Shown: positions 33,401 to 42,090, counted from the stretch's first letter. The stretch is DNA of 64,000 nucleotides from an uncultured Nitrospirales bacterium (GCA_958295805.1 OY282373.1:1-64000); one strand, 5' to 3'. Numbers and translations: made by a program. Notes: generated by a model from the letters alone, not told the origin.

Positions 33401-33572
33401 CGGAGACGCGAATCACGTCCACTTCAAACTGCGGAAACACTTCCTGCTTAAGCTGCGTGCTGACGACCAACCCCCCGAGAATAAAAAACACCATGACGAG
33501 ATTCGCCGCCACCGTGTGGCGCGTCATCCACGCAATCGGCCCGGAATTGGAGGAGGGTTGGTCAGTCGGCAT
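30432..33572 (-). CDS. RND efflux pump inner-membrane permease (HAE1/AcrB-like)
   Basis: A 1,046-residue proton-driven exporter with about 12 transmembrane segments and two large periplasmic loops. The start is WMTRHTVAANLVMVFFILGG. The pore domain follows (AYPGASPAEIEQGIILAVEN), then TM4 with TLGIIVDDAVMAGE, whose two Asp residues carry the protons. The second half contains GIVALAGVVVNDSLVLIVE. It is closer to the multidrug/unknown-substrate HAE1 branch than to the metal exporters. It is the last gene of an OMF-MFP-RND operon (9-base gap after the MFP stop). Confidence 0.93.
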   Translation of the reverse strand: MPTDQPSSNSGPIAWMTRHTVAANLVMVFFILGGLVVSTQLKQEVFPQFEVDVIRVSVAYPGASPAEIEQGIILAVENAVRGLDGVETVTSTASENKALVEIELVSDANVNSLLQDVNNEIDSIQSFPELAEEPVISVVEVRNQVLTVMVSGDQEEQILRDVAERIRDDLLQRPGVTLVDLGMARPREIAIEVPQRHLRAYGLTLDRIAREVGEAAIELPGGGVKTANGEVLLRTQERRDFAREFADVPVISTPDGTRITVGDVATVHDGFAETDEEAFYNGQPAIQVKVFRVGMETPQSVSDTVRAYLAELRPELPAGIDLAVWGDYAELYRGRMQLLLKNAFLGLMLVLVLLGLFLDFKLAFWVTVGLPTAIIGSFLFISLTGTSINMISLFAFIITLGIIVDDAVMAGEIIYQKREQGLPFLQAAIVGAREIAGPITFAVLTNVAAFLPMFFIPGDMGNFVRQIPSVVVAVFVVSLIESLFVLPAHLGRTRGHATGWDVLDRPRRWFSHAMHAFIHAHYQPFLRFVLTNRYVTVAVGVALLILALGVVAGGHLPFHFVPAIDSEIIMVQATLPYGVPVERSRTVLSRLEETATATIERRGGDAVLRGVYSQLGSPVPRAGPSRAVATPGSHLVGMMVFLVPADQRDFSGADFANDWRAAVGVIPGVETLNFESSTGPTGGAAIDVELTHRSRATLEAAARELAEDLSHYQGVIDIDDGVSLGKPQMSFRIKPEARSLGLNTTDVARQVRGAFYGIEALRQQRKRDEVKVMVRLPEEERRSYFTVEHLVLFTEEGGEIPLAEAVEVDPGHAYTEIKRRDGRRIVAVTADVDQQIANANAIVGKVTANELEALQRKYPGLTYSLEGEQASQQEALSSMTVGFTLALLLIYGLLAVPFRSYVQPLIVMLSIPFSIIGAVIGHILLGYGLSIISLFGIVALAGVVVNDSLVLIVETNRIRGEEGVPLHDAVVRGAMKRFRPIVLTSLTTFFGLAPMMLETSLQARFIIPMAVSLGFGILFGTVIILTIVPSVYVIVEDILGRHRSSG

Positions 33573-33581
33573 AGACGGGGG

Positions 33582-34853
33582 TTACTCGGGTAAAGGCGTC
33601 GCAGGGTTGTCGGGCTTACCGAACTTCGGAGAAGAACCCGCCGGAGGCGTCGCGTCGTCAACGGTTTGGAGCAAAAGACCGGGAATCGCCGCGGTTAACT
33701 GACTCGTGATGACCTGCTCCCCATCCTGGAGTCCCCGGCTGATGAGGACCGTATCTTTTCGCGACAGCACGACGTCAATCGGACGGACTTCTAATTGATT
33801 CTCAGCGTTTTTCACCCAGACGCGGGTGCCTTCCCGAATCGTAGGACGCGGCAGGACGATCACGTCGTACAACACGGGACCTTCGATCTCGACCCGGACG
33901 TATTCGCCCAACAACAAAGGACGACGCCCGTTGTCCGGCTTTTCTAATTCCATCGGATCCTGAATGGCCACCAGCACTTGAGCCATCCGGCCGTTCTCCG
34001 TGACGTCGCCCAGCAATTCAACCACCGTTCCTCGTCGTACCACCGGTTCATCATTGCCGATTTCACGAATCACCCGCGCGCGCGCGCCTTGGGACCGACC
34101 GGAACCGGGAAACGTGATCCATTCGAGCTGATGAATGGGAACGCTCACCTGGACGCGAAACTCATCCACGTCCACGAGCGTCGCCACGGAACTTTGCGCG
34201 TTGACGAGCTGGCCCGTCTCGACGGATTCTTGCAGCACCAAGGCGTGAAAAGGGGTTCGGACAATCGTTCGGTGCAAATCCAATTGCGCCTTCCGAAACC
34301 GACTCTTGGCCGCTTGCCACGCCACGTACTTTTCTTTGAGATGCGGCCGGCGAAGGGCAAGTTGTTGGCTTAACGCGGTCATTTCATCGCTCGACGGTTT
34401 CAACAGATTCCACTCGCGCTTGGCCACCGCCTGATTGCCAAGCTCAACCTTCAGATCAAACTCGGCTTCGGCCAAGGAGGCCCGTTGCTCATCCACGGCG
34501 AATTGATAATCACGCGGGTCGATTCGCAGCAGCGCCTCACCTGTTTCGAGTAGGCCACCGATGACAAGTTCGGGATTCAATTGCACCACTCGCCCGCCGA
34601 CTTCCGGTTGCACGATCAATCGCCGATGCGCCTGCACGGTCCCATAAGCGGTGATGACGGCTCGCTCATCCTGCATTCGGGCGGTGAGCACTTCAACAAG
34701 GGTCGGCTTGAGAGTTCTGTCGGCTTTCGGCACGGGCGGACGGCTGAGAATCAAGAGCTGGGCTCCGACCACGGCCAGTCCCAGGATGAGCAGCGGCAGG
34801 CCGATCCGCAGCATTCTTGCTTTGGCTTCAGCAGAGAGCGGCAGGCCGATCAC
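33582..34853 (-). CDS. RND efflux periplasmic adaptor (membrane fusion protein)
   Basis: A 423-residue HlyD/AcrA-type adaptor with an N-terminal membrane anchor (LRIGLPLLILGLAVVGAQLLIL). It has the lipoyl-like half VQPEVGGRVVQLNPELVIGGLLETG, a long helical hairpin (about 110-200), and VRTPFHALVLQESVETGQLV followed by beta-barrel segments. It links the RND permease to the outer membrane channel. The start GTG 34853 overlaps the stop of the channel gene (GTGA), so translation is coupled. Confidence 0.9.
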   Translation of the reverse strand: MIGLPLSAEAKARMLRIGLPLLILGLAVVGAQLLILSRPPVPKADRTLKPTLVEVLTARMQDERAVITAYGTVQAHRRLIVQPEVGGRVVQLNPELVIGGLLETGEALLRIDPRDYQFAVDEQRASLAEAEFDLKVELGNQAVAKREWNLLKPSSDEMTALSQQLALRRPHLKEKYVAWQAAKSRFRKAQLDLHRTIVRTPFHALVLQESVETGQLVNAQSSVATLVDVDEFRVQVSVPIHQLEWITFPGSGRSQGARARVIREIGNDEPVVRRGTVVELLGDVTENGRMAQVLVAIQDPMELEKPDNGRRPLLLGEYVRVEIEGPVLYDVIVLPRPTIREGTRVWVKNAENQLEVRPIDVVLSRKDTVLISRGLQDGEQVITSQLTAAIPGLLLQTVDDATPPAGSSPKFGKPDNPATPLPE

Positions 34854-36322
34854 TGGCGCACCTCCTGCATGGCGAGTTCGTATGATCCGGGTTCAGGATT
34901 CCATCCACCTCCGAGGGCTTTATACAACTGCACCACGGCAATCAACTGATCCCGTCGCGTCTGAACCAGGTCGATTTCCGCGTTGAACGCCTCCCGCTGA
35001 GCCGCCAGCACGTCTAAAGAGGTGGTTTGCCCGTTCAGGTATTCAAGCTGCGCCAACTGCACGGCTTCACGCGAGGCGTTGACGAGGCGTTCCCGGGTTG
35101 TGCGAATTTCTCGAGTTTTTTGATAAGCCAGGAGGGCGTCTTCCACTTCTCGAAACGCTTGTTGGATGGTTTGTTCATAGGCAATGAGTGCCTGTTCTTG
35201 TTGGGCTCGACTCACGGCCAGATTGGCTCGATTACGGCCTGCGTTAAAAATTGGAACCGTGACGGCCGGTCCAAACGTCCAAATCCGTGAGGCCCCGACG
35301 AAGAGATCGGAAAATTCCAGACTTTGTGCGCCAAAATTTCCCGTGAGACTGATCTGAGGGAAAAAGGCGGCTTTGGCCACTCCGATTTTGGCATTGGCGG
35401 CAATCAACCGTTGTTCGGCTTCCAGAATATCCGGACGCCGCTCCAGCAGAGCCGACGGCAACCCCGCGGGCACGTCGGGCGGCAGGGATTGATCCCGTAA
35501 CGACGCCCCTCGAACAACGCGCTCGGGATTTCGTCCCATCAGGATGCTGAGGTGATGTTCCCGTTGCCCGATCTGACGCTCGAGGTCGGGGAGCACGGCT
35601 TCAGCACGGGCCACTTCCTGTTCCGCCCGACGAACGTCCCGAGCCGAACGCTGTCCCATCATTTTGCGCAACCGGATAATCTTGTGCGCCTCCCGTCGGC
35701 TCTTGAGCGTGAGGTTGGCGATCGCGAGTTCAACGTCCAACTCGTGAAGTTCGAAATAGGCCCGGGCAAGGTCACTGACCAGCGTCAAGGCGACCGTATG
35801 GCGCGCCCACTCTTGCGCGAGCAAGTCGGCCTGGGCCGCCTCCGTGGCCCGACGAAGTTTTCCCCAGAGATCAATTTCAAAGGAGAGATCCGCCGTGGCC
35901 TTGTATTGAGTCGTGGCCGGGATTTGCAAAGGCGCGGAAATGCCTTGCCTCCCCCCGGGAAACCCGAACTGCCGCGCCACGGCACTCGACGGTTGAACCC
36001 GCTGGACGCTGGTGTTCCCCGTCACCTGCGGGAATTGATCAGCCCGGGTCGCGCTGAGTCGGGCACGAGATTCTTGCACGCGAGAGGCCGCCATTCTCAT
36101 ATCCTTGTTTTCCGTTAATGCCCGTCGGATGAGGGACTGCAAGTGCTCATCTTGAAAGAGCTCCCACCACCCCAAATCCGCCAAGGACGCCTCCTCGGCC
36201 GTCAACGCCGGCTGCATCCGAAATCCATCGGCGTCGTGCAGCATCGGCCGTTCATAATCTGGCCCCAGGGTACACCCACCTGTGATCACGACGCAGAAAC
36301 CGATTGCAAAAAATCGGGGCAT
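34850..36322 (-). CDS. Outer membrane efflux lipoprotein (OprM/NodT-like)
   Basis: A 490-residue TolC-like channel protein with a lipoprotein signal ending VITGGC. It has the typical opening CTLGPDYERP, WWELFQDEHLQSLI, ALTENKDMRMAASRVQESRAR and two long repeats, the second containing LPSALLERRPDILEAEQRLIAANAKIGVAKAAFFPQ. ATG 36322 is chosen for a clean lipobox. It is first in the efflux operon. Confidence 0.92.
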   Translation of the reverse strand: MPRFFAIGFCVVITGGCTLGPDYERPMLHDADGFRMQPALTAEEASLADLGWWELFQDEHLQSLIRRALTENKDMRMAASRVQESRARLSATRADQFPQVTGNTSVQRVQPSSAVARQFGFPGGRQGISAPLQIPATTQYKATADLSFEIDLWGKLRRATEAAQADLLAQEWARHTVALTLVSDLARAYFELHELDVELAIANLTLKSRREAHKIIRLRKMMGQRSARDVRRAEQEVARAEAVLPDLERQIGQREHHLSILMGRNPERVVRGASLRDQSLPPDVPAGLPSALLERRPDILEAEQRLIAANAKIGVAKAAFFPQISLTGNFGAQSLEFSDLFVGASRIWTFGPAVTVPIFNAGRNRANLAVSRAQQEQALIAYEQTIQQAFREVEDALLAYQKTREIRTTRERLVNASREAVQLAQLEYLNGQTTSLDVLAAQREAFNAEIDLVQTRRDQLIAVVQLYKALGGGWNPEPGSYELAMQEVRQ

Positions 36323-36534
36323 TTCGATGACGTTGCTCAAGATCGGACCGGGATTCATCATTTCCTGCACGTGGATGTTTCTGTGCGATATCTATCTTAA
36401 TGGGCAACCACGTTGATGTCGATACATCATGAAAAACCTTCCCGTCATTTCCTCGGTTTCATTTGGCCACATTGTATCTTAGAATGAGTCGTTATAGCAC
36501 CACTCATTATTCCTGAAAAAAGGAGGGACCAATC

Positions 36535-37170
36535 ATGAAGCAAGACGTTTCTCACGGAAGGGTCGTCATGGTGATTGGCGTCGCGATTTTCTGTCTCGCA
36601 AGCGTCGGGGCCGCGTCAGACAACCGGGACCAGTCAGGATCACAAGGTCAACCGATGGACGCCGCGACGCAAGCCATGATGGAAAAGTGGCAGGACTATG
36701 CGTCTCCCAACGACAACCATAAAATTTTGAACCCGTTGGTTGGGTCGTGGAGTTACGTGGCGAAATGGTGGATGAAACCGGACAGTCCGCCTGAAGTCTC
36801 AAAGGGAATCAGTGAAATACAATGGGTGATGGGCGGCCGCTATCTTCTGAACGCGGTAACCGGCACGTCAATGGGTCAGCCTTTTGAAGGCATAGGCACG
36901 ACGGGATTTGACAACGGCAAGAACGTCTATCAAACGATCTGGATGGATAATATGGGGACGGGGATGATTCTGGGTGAAGGAACCTATGATCCGAACAAAA
37001 AGACCTTAACGGACCACGGCCATTTCACGGACCCCGTCGTTGGGCAGCGGCGTTATCGCGGAGTCATGACGTTCATCAACGACAACCACCACAGCTATGA
37101 AATGTACGGTGCGGATGAGACTGGTAAAGAATTTCGTATGCTGGAGGTCGTCTATACCCGTGAGAATTGA
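36535..37170 (+). CDS. DUF1579-family secreted protein
   Basis: A 211-residue protein with a signal peptide (VVMVIGVAIFCLASVGAAS) and a DUF1579 domain: NPLVGSWSYVAKWWMKPDSP, then ISEIQWVMGGRYLLNAVTGT, GIGTTGFDNGKNVYQTIWMDN and MTFINDNHHSYEMYG. The family forms a lipocalin-like barrel; function unknown. ATG 36535 has AAAGGAGGG upstream. Confidence 0.85.
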   Translation: MKQDVSHGRVVMVIGVAIFCLASVGAASDNRDQSGSQGQPMDAATQAMMEKWQDYASPNDNHKILNPLVGSWSYVAKWWMKPDSPPEVSKGISEIQWVMGGRYLLNAVTGTSMGQPFEGIGTTGFDNGKNVYQTIWMDNMGTGMILGEGTYDPNKKTLTDHGHFTDPVVGQRRYRGVMTFINDNHHSYEMYGADETGKEFRMLEVVYTREN

Positions 37171-37175
37171 AGAGA

Positions 37176-37204
37176 GGCCGGTGGTCAGTCACGAACCACC
37201 GGCC
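37176..37204. terminator. Hairpin after the DUF1579 gene
   Basis: GGCCGGTGGT and ACCACCGGCC form a 10-bp stem with a 9-base loop, 6 bases after the stop at 37170. There is no T-run, so it may be a weak terminator shared with the convergent DoxX gene. Confidence 0.35.
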
Positions 37205-37247
37205 ACTGGTCACTGCTCAGGAAGAGCCGACAAGCGAATCCTTGCCC

Positions 37248-37631
37248 TCACGCGGCACCCCGGGCCTCATCCACGCTCCAAATCCCGGCCCCCCGTGCCG
37301 AGATGTACAGGAAGGCAAAACAATACAGCACGGCCAAGTCTCCCCCGTTCATGATCGGGAAAAACGCCTGCGTCCCATGAGCCATCCAATACGCCGCGGC
37401 CATCAGACCGCTGCACAGGAACGCGGCCCATCGGGTCAACAGTCCCACCATGACCAACACGCCGCCGATCAATTCAATGGGACCGGCGATATACACCACG
37501 AACGGCGGTGCGTCATGGATATGGGCGGGAAAGTCAAAGAGTTTTTCCGTGCCGTGCCAGAGAAACAATAACCCGGTAAAAATCCGCATCAAGGCATAGG
37601 TCTGGTTCGTGTAGGCTTGCATGAACATCAT
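37248..37631 (-). CDS. DoxX-family membrane protein
   Basis: A 127-residue protein with four transmembrane segments: LMRIFTGLLFLWHGTEKLFDF near the N-terminus, FVVYIAGPIELIGGVLVMVGL, WAAFLCSGLMAAAYWMAHG and DLAVLYCFAFLYISARG. These match the DoxX family, which includes quinone-linked and stress-related membrane proteins. GGGAGG lies upstream of the double ATG. The partner is unknown. Confidence 0.85.
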   Translation of the reverse strand: MMFMQAYTNQTYALMRIFTGLLFLWHGTEKLFDFPAHIHDAPPFVVYIAGPIELIGGVLVMVGLLTRWAAFLCSGLMAAAYWMAHGTQAFFPIMNGGDLAVLYCFAFLYISARGAGIWSVDEARGAA

Positions 37632-37754
37632 GACACCTCCCTTGTTTGCTCAAGAACCGATTGTCCGTCCTGCAGAAACCTCATGCTCAATCCTCAAACA
37701 AAAAATCCTTTCTGTCAATGACTAACAAAGCCTCGTAATGACTCGGCAGACTTT

Positions 37755-38048
37755 TCAGACCGCGAGAGAGTCGATCCATCCAACGACTCCACGTGTAGAC
37801 GCCATGACCCTGGCATAGACGTACCCGACAGGATCAGCGTGATGCCGCGAAACAATGACGTGGTCCGTACGTTCGATTCGTTTTTTTGTTGTTTTAGGAC
37901 CTAACCTATAGGGCTTGCCTTCCGGAGTATTTCCGAAACTGTTACTGAACACATGAGAGACGTCGTCGATTACTTCAGAAGACTTAGCCGCCTCGCTCGC
38001 CGGGTAATAGTCAAAGTCGTAAGAGTTATCCGATTGCATAGCTTTCAT
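37755..38048 (-). CDS. Hypothetical protein, 97 residues
   Basis: An ORF of 97 residues: MKAMQSDNSYDFDYYPASE, then a basic middle (GPKTTKKRIERTDHVIV) and ADPVGYVYARVMASTRG. No family is recognised, and there are no signal or membrane segments. The ribosome site is weak. Codon use looks normal for the region, and it may be real. Confidence 0.35.
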   Translation of the reverse strand: MKAMQSDNSYDFDYYPASEAAKSSEVIDDVSHVFSNSFGNTPEGKPYRLGPKTTKKRIERTDHVIVSRHHADPVGYVYARVMASTRGVVGWIDSLAV

Positions 38049-38088
38049 TTATCCCGATCATGGGCAACCAGCGACCACACGTGACGGT

Positions 38089-38550
38089 TTACAGAGGAAC
38101 TTCAGGCGGCTGAGACGTGTCTCGGAAGGACAGAATCCGGCGTTTGCCCTCGGAATCGAGTTGAATAATCAATTCCACGGTGGTCCCGTTCCGGAGAGTT
38201 CGCAGGTCGATGATGGAATTGGAGGTTTGTGGATGGACCGCCAGGAGGGCCTCACCATGCACGAGTTTCCAGCCGGCCTGGAAGAGCGGTGCGTCGTCGG
38301 AACGTTGCTCCCAATTCAACCAGATCACCAGCCCGTCGAAGTCGATGTAACGAACGGTGCCCCGGATACCGGTGGGGTTGGTAAAATTCAGAATATCCGT
38401 TAGAAAGGTATCCAGAGGATGGGGCTCGGTTTGCGCCTGCGTCACAATCGGCCCCTGCACCATGACGAGCATCATGGCCCAGACCAGCCTTCGTTCTCGA
38501 AGGGAGTACCATCTGCAACGTGGTGACGGACGCGGTCTCATGGTCAGCAT
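38089..38550 (-). CDS. Secreted protein of unknown function
   Basis: A 153-residue protein with a hydrophobic signal (RLVWAMMLVMVQGPIVTQAQ). It is followed by a beta-rich region: GIRGTVRYIDFDGLVIWLNW, then GWKLVHGEALLAVHPQ and GTTVELIIQLDSEGKRRILSF. No family is recognised. ATG 38550 is chosen because it gives a signal peptide and starts just beyond the stop of the radical SAM gene. Confidence 0.5.
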   Translation of the reverse strand: MLTMRPRPSPRCRWYSLRERRLVWAMMLVMVQGPIVTQAQTEPHPLDTFLTDILNFTNPTGIRGTVRYIDFDGLVIWLNWEQRSDDAPLFQAGWKLVHGEALLAVHPQTSNSIIDLRTLRNGTTVELIIQLDSEGKRRILSFRDTSQPPEVPL

Positions 38551-38572
38551 CAACGCTCCACCGATTTTTGCA

Positions 38573-39448
38573 TCAGACGGCGTGCGCCGTGGGTCCGGCA
38601 AACCCGTCCCGACTCACGCCGACCCGATTCTTGTCGGCAAAGACTGTACGGAACAGGTCCACGATTTCCTGAAATTTTCGTAACGTCGTCCATTCGCCGT
38701 AGCCCGCTTCCATTAACAGGCGTGGCAATGCCGTCTGTTTGGTCCGTCGCCCGTCCGGGCTGCCGTCCCCGAGCAAATAATGATCCAGGACGACCCGGGT
38801 GCAGGCCCGCTCCAACTCGGTAGCGAATCGCACGGGATCATCCAACGGCAACAAGGGACTCACCGTGGCCACCGCGTGCAAGCCCGCGGCCCGCAAGGCG
38901 TGCAGGGCCTGAATACGCGAGTGGGGGGAATAGGCGTGATTCGGAAACGGAGCCGGTAATTTGGGGTGATCGGTCTCCACCGTCACGTGAACGTGGACGT
39001 CGCACTGCTGTTGAAGTCGCTGCAACAGAGACACATCCTCAACCACCAAGGGCGTGTGCGATTGAATGACCAACAGATCCGGAGCGCGATCCACCATGGC
39101 GTGCAGCAGTTGCCGCGTGGACCGCCGGGTGCGTTCCTGCGGCGGATAGGGCTCGGTCACGCTGGACATAAAAACTTTGAGGGGCTTGGGATCGCCGGAC
39201 CTGGGATGCTTCAATCGATCATACTGCGCACAATAGGCTTCCACCGCTCCTGTCTTGACGTCCAGGAACCCTCCCCACGTCCGTCTCCGGACGTGATACG
39301 GATTCCACCGCGCATAGCAGTACAGGCCGCAGAGCGTCTTGCCCAGCGCACATCCACGGGACGGGTTGATGGTATGGGTAAACCCCGTCCCTAAATATCC
39401 CCCCGTGGGATTCAAAATGGTTTTGCAGGGAATTTCTCTGATTTCCAT
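38573..39448 (-). CDS. Radical SAM protein, SplB-like
   Basis: A 291-residue protein of the SPL-like radical SAM family (often labelled DNA repair photolyase). It starts MEIREIPCKTILNPTGGYLG. The Fe-S cluster site reads RGCALGKTLCGLYCYAR, in which the cysteines are spaced Cx6Cx3C, not the canonical Cx3Cx2C. Later parts (KVFMSSVTEPYPPQE, VIQSHTPLVVEDVSLLQRL, VHVTVETDHPK and ATVSPLLPLDDP) match the TIM-barrel of this family. Start taken at ATG 39448; reading further upstream would run antisense through the next gene's signal peptide. Its substrate is unknown. Confidence 0.75.
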   Translation of the reverse strand: MEIREIPCKTILNPTGGYLGTGFTHTINPSRGCALGKTLCGLYCYARWNPYHVRRRTWGGFLDVKTGAVEAYCAQYDRLKHPRSGDPKPLKVFMSSVTEPYPPQERTRRSTRQLLHAMVDRAPDLLVIQSHTPLVVEDVSLLQRLQQQCDVHVHVTVETDHPKLPAPFPNHAYSPHSRIQALHALRAAGLHAVATVSPLLPLDDPVRFATELERACTRVVLDHYLLGDGSPDGRRTKQTALPRLLMEAGYGEWTTLRKFQEIVDLFRTVFADKNRVGVSRDGFAGPTAHAV

Positions 39449-39512
39449 GGTAAGCTGGACCACCACGTCATCGAACAACGAAGACGGGATACCTGAGCAG
39501 AATGGAAGCTGC

Positions 39513-39974
39513 GTGAAACGAGTCATCTTCATGATCATGCTGACGGGAGCGTTGGCGTTTCCATTCACGGCCTGGGCAACGGATGATCCAGCATGCCCGA
39601 ACAACCTGGCGCACCTCACTGAAGAAATGGAAGCGTTGCTCGCAGGCGTCCACGCCAAAGAATTCAAACGCACGATTCGTACCGCCCTGCACGCTTCCAT
39701 CCCGCACGCTATTGAGCGGGCCGACGGGATCAACGCCCACGTCGCCTTCCTTCAGAAAGAAATTCAGCATCAGGCCCGCGTCGAAACCAGTGCGGAATTG
39801 ATCGCCCGCGACGTCTCGAACAATCCACACAATCCTTTGAAGCCGTGCAAGCGACCCGAGGAGACCGGGTATTGCCACACGGTGGAGCGATACTTCATGG
39901 CAAAAGCGTCGAACTTGGCGAATCGTGGATTTCTGAAAGCCCTTGAGTGCTACCGGCAAGACGGCTACCGCTAG
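39513..39974 (+). CDS. Secreted protein of unknown function
   Basis: A 153-residue protein with a signal peptide (VKRVIFMIMLTGALAFPFTAWA) and four Cys in the mature part (DPACPNN, KPCKRP, GYCHTV and LECYRQ), which could form disulfides. The mature part is mostly helical. No family is recognised. The start is GTG 39513, after GGAAG. It is divergent from the radical SAM gene, with only about 64 bases between starts. Confidence 0.55.
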   Translation: MKRVIFMIMLTGALAFPFTAWATDDPACPNNLAHLTEEMEALLAGVHAKEFKRTIRTALHASIPHAIERADGINAHVAFLQKEIQHQARVETSAELIARDVSNNPHNPLKPCKRPEETGYCHTVERYFMAKASNLANRGFLKALECYRQDGYR

Positions 39975-40094
39975 CCCGCCTCTCTCACCAAGCCTGCCTC
40001 GAAATGATGGAAGACACGGTCGCCCGTTGCCGTCCTGGTAGACGGACATGCGGCTGCACGTCATGCCGACGTTAAAAGAAAGCGTTTCTCAGCT

Positions 40095-40433
40095 TTAGCG
40101 AATTAATGAATTGCGTAAAAGGCCAATGCAGAAATTATTAAGGCTTTCCCCGGACTTGGCGGCTTTAATGGCAAGCGCTTTATGGAGATCTTGACCAACA
40201 CGAATGACGAATTTACCGGAAAAATCTTTCTTTGCGAAAGACTTAGGAAGAGGCAAACCTTCCTCCTTGTGAATTGCTACCCACTCTTCAACAATTTTGC
40301 ACAGCTCTTTATACACTTTTGCTTCATCATCGCCGTGACAACAAGGCCCTAGAAAACCAGGCGAAGAACCCACGTAACATTGATCCTCTTCTGACCACTC
40401 AACTAACTTGATATATTGGTCCGAGATTTTCAT
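40095..40433 (-). CDS. hicB: HicB-family antitoxin
   Basis: A 112-residue antitoxin with the degenerate RNase H-like HicB fold (YIKLVEWSEEDQCYVGSSPGF, then PCCHGDDEAKVYKELCKIVEEW). The C-terminal ribbon-helix-helix DNA-binding part is GKFVIRVGQDLHKALAIKAA followed by GESLNNF. The start overlaps the hicA stop by four bases. Order hicA-hicB is usual. Confidence 0.92.
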   Translation of the reverse strand: MKISDQYIKLVEWSEEDQCYVGSSPGFLGPCCHGDDEAKVYKELCKIVEEWVAIHKEEGLPLPKSFAKKDFSGKFVIRVGQDLHKALAIKAAKSGESLNNFCIGLLRNSLIR

Positions 40434-40624
40434 TTCTTGACCTCCGAGAGGACGGCGGTGACTGCCTTTTCCTGATAACTGAGCGCATCACGACCAGGTT
40501 GGCCGGAAACGGTTATTTTGGCGCCGGAAGGATGCAAAAAATTTCGATGGCTGCCTTTTCCACCTTGATTAACAAATCCAGCTCTTTCAAGCATTGAGAT
40601 TAATTCACGAATTTTTTTCGGCAT
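40430..40624 (-). CDS. hicA: HicA-family toxin
   Basis: A 64-residue mRNA interferase with a dsRNA-binding-like fold: KKIRELISMLERAGFVNQGG, then KGSHRNFLHPSGAKITVSG with the catalytic His (GSHRNF). ATG 40624 is preferred over a TTG three bases upstream. Three ATACT repeats upstream are a likely operator. Confidence 0.93.
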   Translation of the reverse strand: MPKKIRELISMLERAGFVNQGGKGSHRNFLHPSGAKITVSGQPGRDALSYQEKAVTAVLSEVKK

Positions 40625-40626
40625 CA

Positions 40627-40653
40627 ATACTATAATGATACTGATATAATACT
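40627..40653 (-). promoter_or_regulatory. Three ATACT direct repeats at the hicAB promoter
   Basis: ATACT occurs at 40627, 40638 and 40649, each 11 bp apart, overlapping an AT-rich -10 region just before hicA. This phasing on one DNA face suits cooperative binding of the HicB antitoxin. A -35-like TTGGAC lies further upstream on the minus strand. Confidence 0.5.
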
Positions 40654-41039
40654 AACGTGTCCAACCTTCTCTCATCCCCTTCCGACCCTGCGGCTCAGAA
40701 TAACGGCGAGACAGCAATCGCATCTTCTCCGCTTGTATTTCCAGCACTTGACGAGGACAGGGAACGCCTTCGCTTTCGCAGCCGCGGCATCCGGGGCCAA
40801 CGTCTCACCGGACAATGCCGTCTCATAAGGCACGCCCTCGGCATCAAGGAACGCACGCGCTGTGCCGGCACCGACGGCGAAATTGACGTTCTGAGGGACG
40901 TCGCCGGTGGCAAGGAGGGTTTTGAATGCGTCGAGATTGGAACCGCCACTCCGACCACGTGACCCGCGGTGTCCAGCACGGGTCCACCGCTGTTTTCCGG
41001 CTGCACAAGCGCGGTCATCTAGAACAGACAACGGTCAGC

Positions 41040-41096
41040 GTAGGGCCGCATCTCATGCGGCCGTAGAAAACCGGCGCCATGAGATGGCGCCGCTAC
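41040..41096. repeat. REPIN 1 of array
   Basis: Arm A is GGCCGCATCTCATGCGGCC and arm B is GGCGCCATGAGATGGCGCC; they face each other with an 8-base spacer and have GTAG/CTAC edges. Confidence 0.8.
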
Positions 41097-41349
41097 GATG
41101 CTTCGTCACGTGTGCTTCGCAGGAGAGGGCATCGCGTAGCGGGTAACCGTCCACAACCACGCCCGCACCCGGCCGGATGCCCCGGCCCGGACGGAACGTC
41201 GCAAACGCCCCACCCCAGTCCACCGGTCCACGCAACAGAGCCAAGTCGCTGACATCGTCGCGGGCGGTAATGCGCACGGAAACCCCCGGGCGTGATACGC
41301 ACCTGCCCGCCTGCACGGGCACAGTCATCTGGAACAGACAACGGTCGGC

Positions 41350-41421
41350 GTAGGGCCGCATCTCATGCGGCCTGGAAAACCCGGTGCTTGGAAAACCGGC
41401 GCCATGAGATGGCGCCGCTAC
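41350..41421. repeat. REPIN 2 of array
   Basis: Same two arms as REPIN 1, but the spacer is longer and contains a duplicated GGAAAACC word. Confidence 0.8.
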
Positions 41422-41672
41422 GATGCTTCGTCACGTGTGCTTTGCAGGAGAAGACGTCGCGTAGCATGTAACCAATCACAACCACGCCCACACACGGCCG
41501 ATGCCCCGGCCCTGCCGTAACGTCGCAAACGCCCCACCCCAGTCCACCGGTCCACGCAGCAGAGCCAAGTCGCTGACATCGTCGCGGGCGGCAACACATA
41601 CGGAAATTCCGGGCGGGATACGCACCTGCCCGCCTGCACGAGCACAGTCATCTAGAACAGACAACGGTCGCC

Positions 41673-41766
41673 GTAGGGCCGCATCTCATGCGGCCGTAGA
41701 AAACCGACTACGATGCTACCAAGGTCACGGCATTGAAAAACCGGCGCCATGAGATGGCGCCGCTAC
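41673..41766. repeat. REPIN 3 of array (long spacer)
   Basis: Same arms. The spacer of about 55 bases includes CTACGATGCTACCAAGGTCA, which looks like the outer flank of another copy, so this one may have formed by recombination between elements. Confidence 0.75.
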
Positions 41767-42018
41767 GATGCTTCGTCACGTGTGCTTCAAAGGCGAGGAC
41801 GTCGCGTAGCGGATAACCGATCACAACCACGTTCGCACCCGGCCGGACGCCCCGGCCCTGCCGAAACGTCGCAACCGCCCCACCCCAGTCCACCGGTCCA
41901 CGCAGCAGTGCCAAGTCGCTGGCATCGTTGCGCACGGCAACACATACGGAAATTCCGGGCGGGATACGCACCTGCCCGCCTGCACGAACACAGTCATCTA
42001 GAACAGACAACGGTCGCC

Positions 42019-42090
42019 GTAGGGCCGCATCTCATGCGGCCTGGAAAAACCGGTGCTTGGAAAACCGGCGCCATGAGATGGCGCCGCTAC
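42019..42090. repeat. REPIN 4 of array
   Basis: Same arms, with the longer spacer seen in REPIN 2. Confidence 0.8.
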
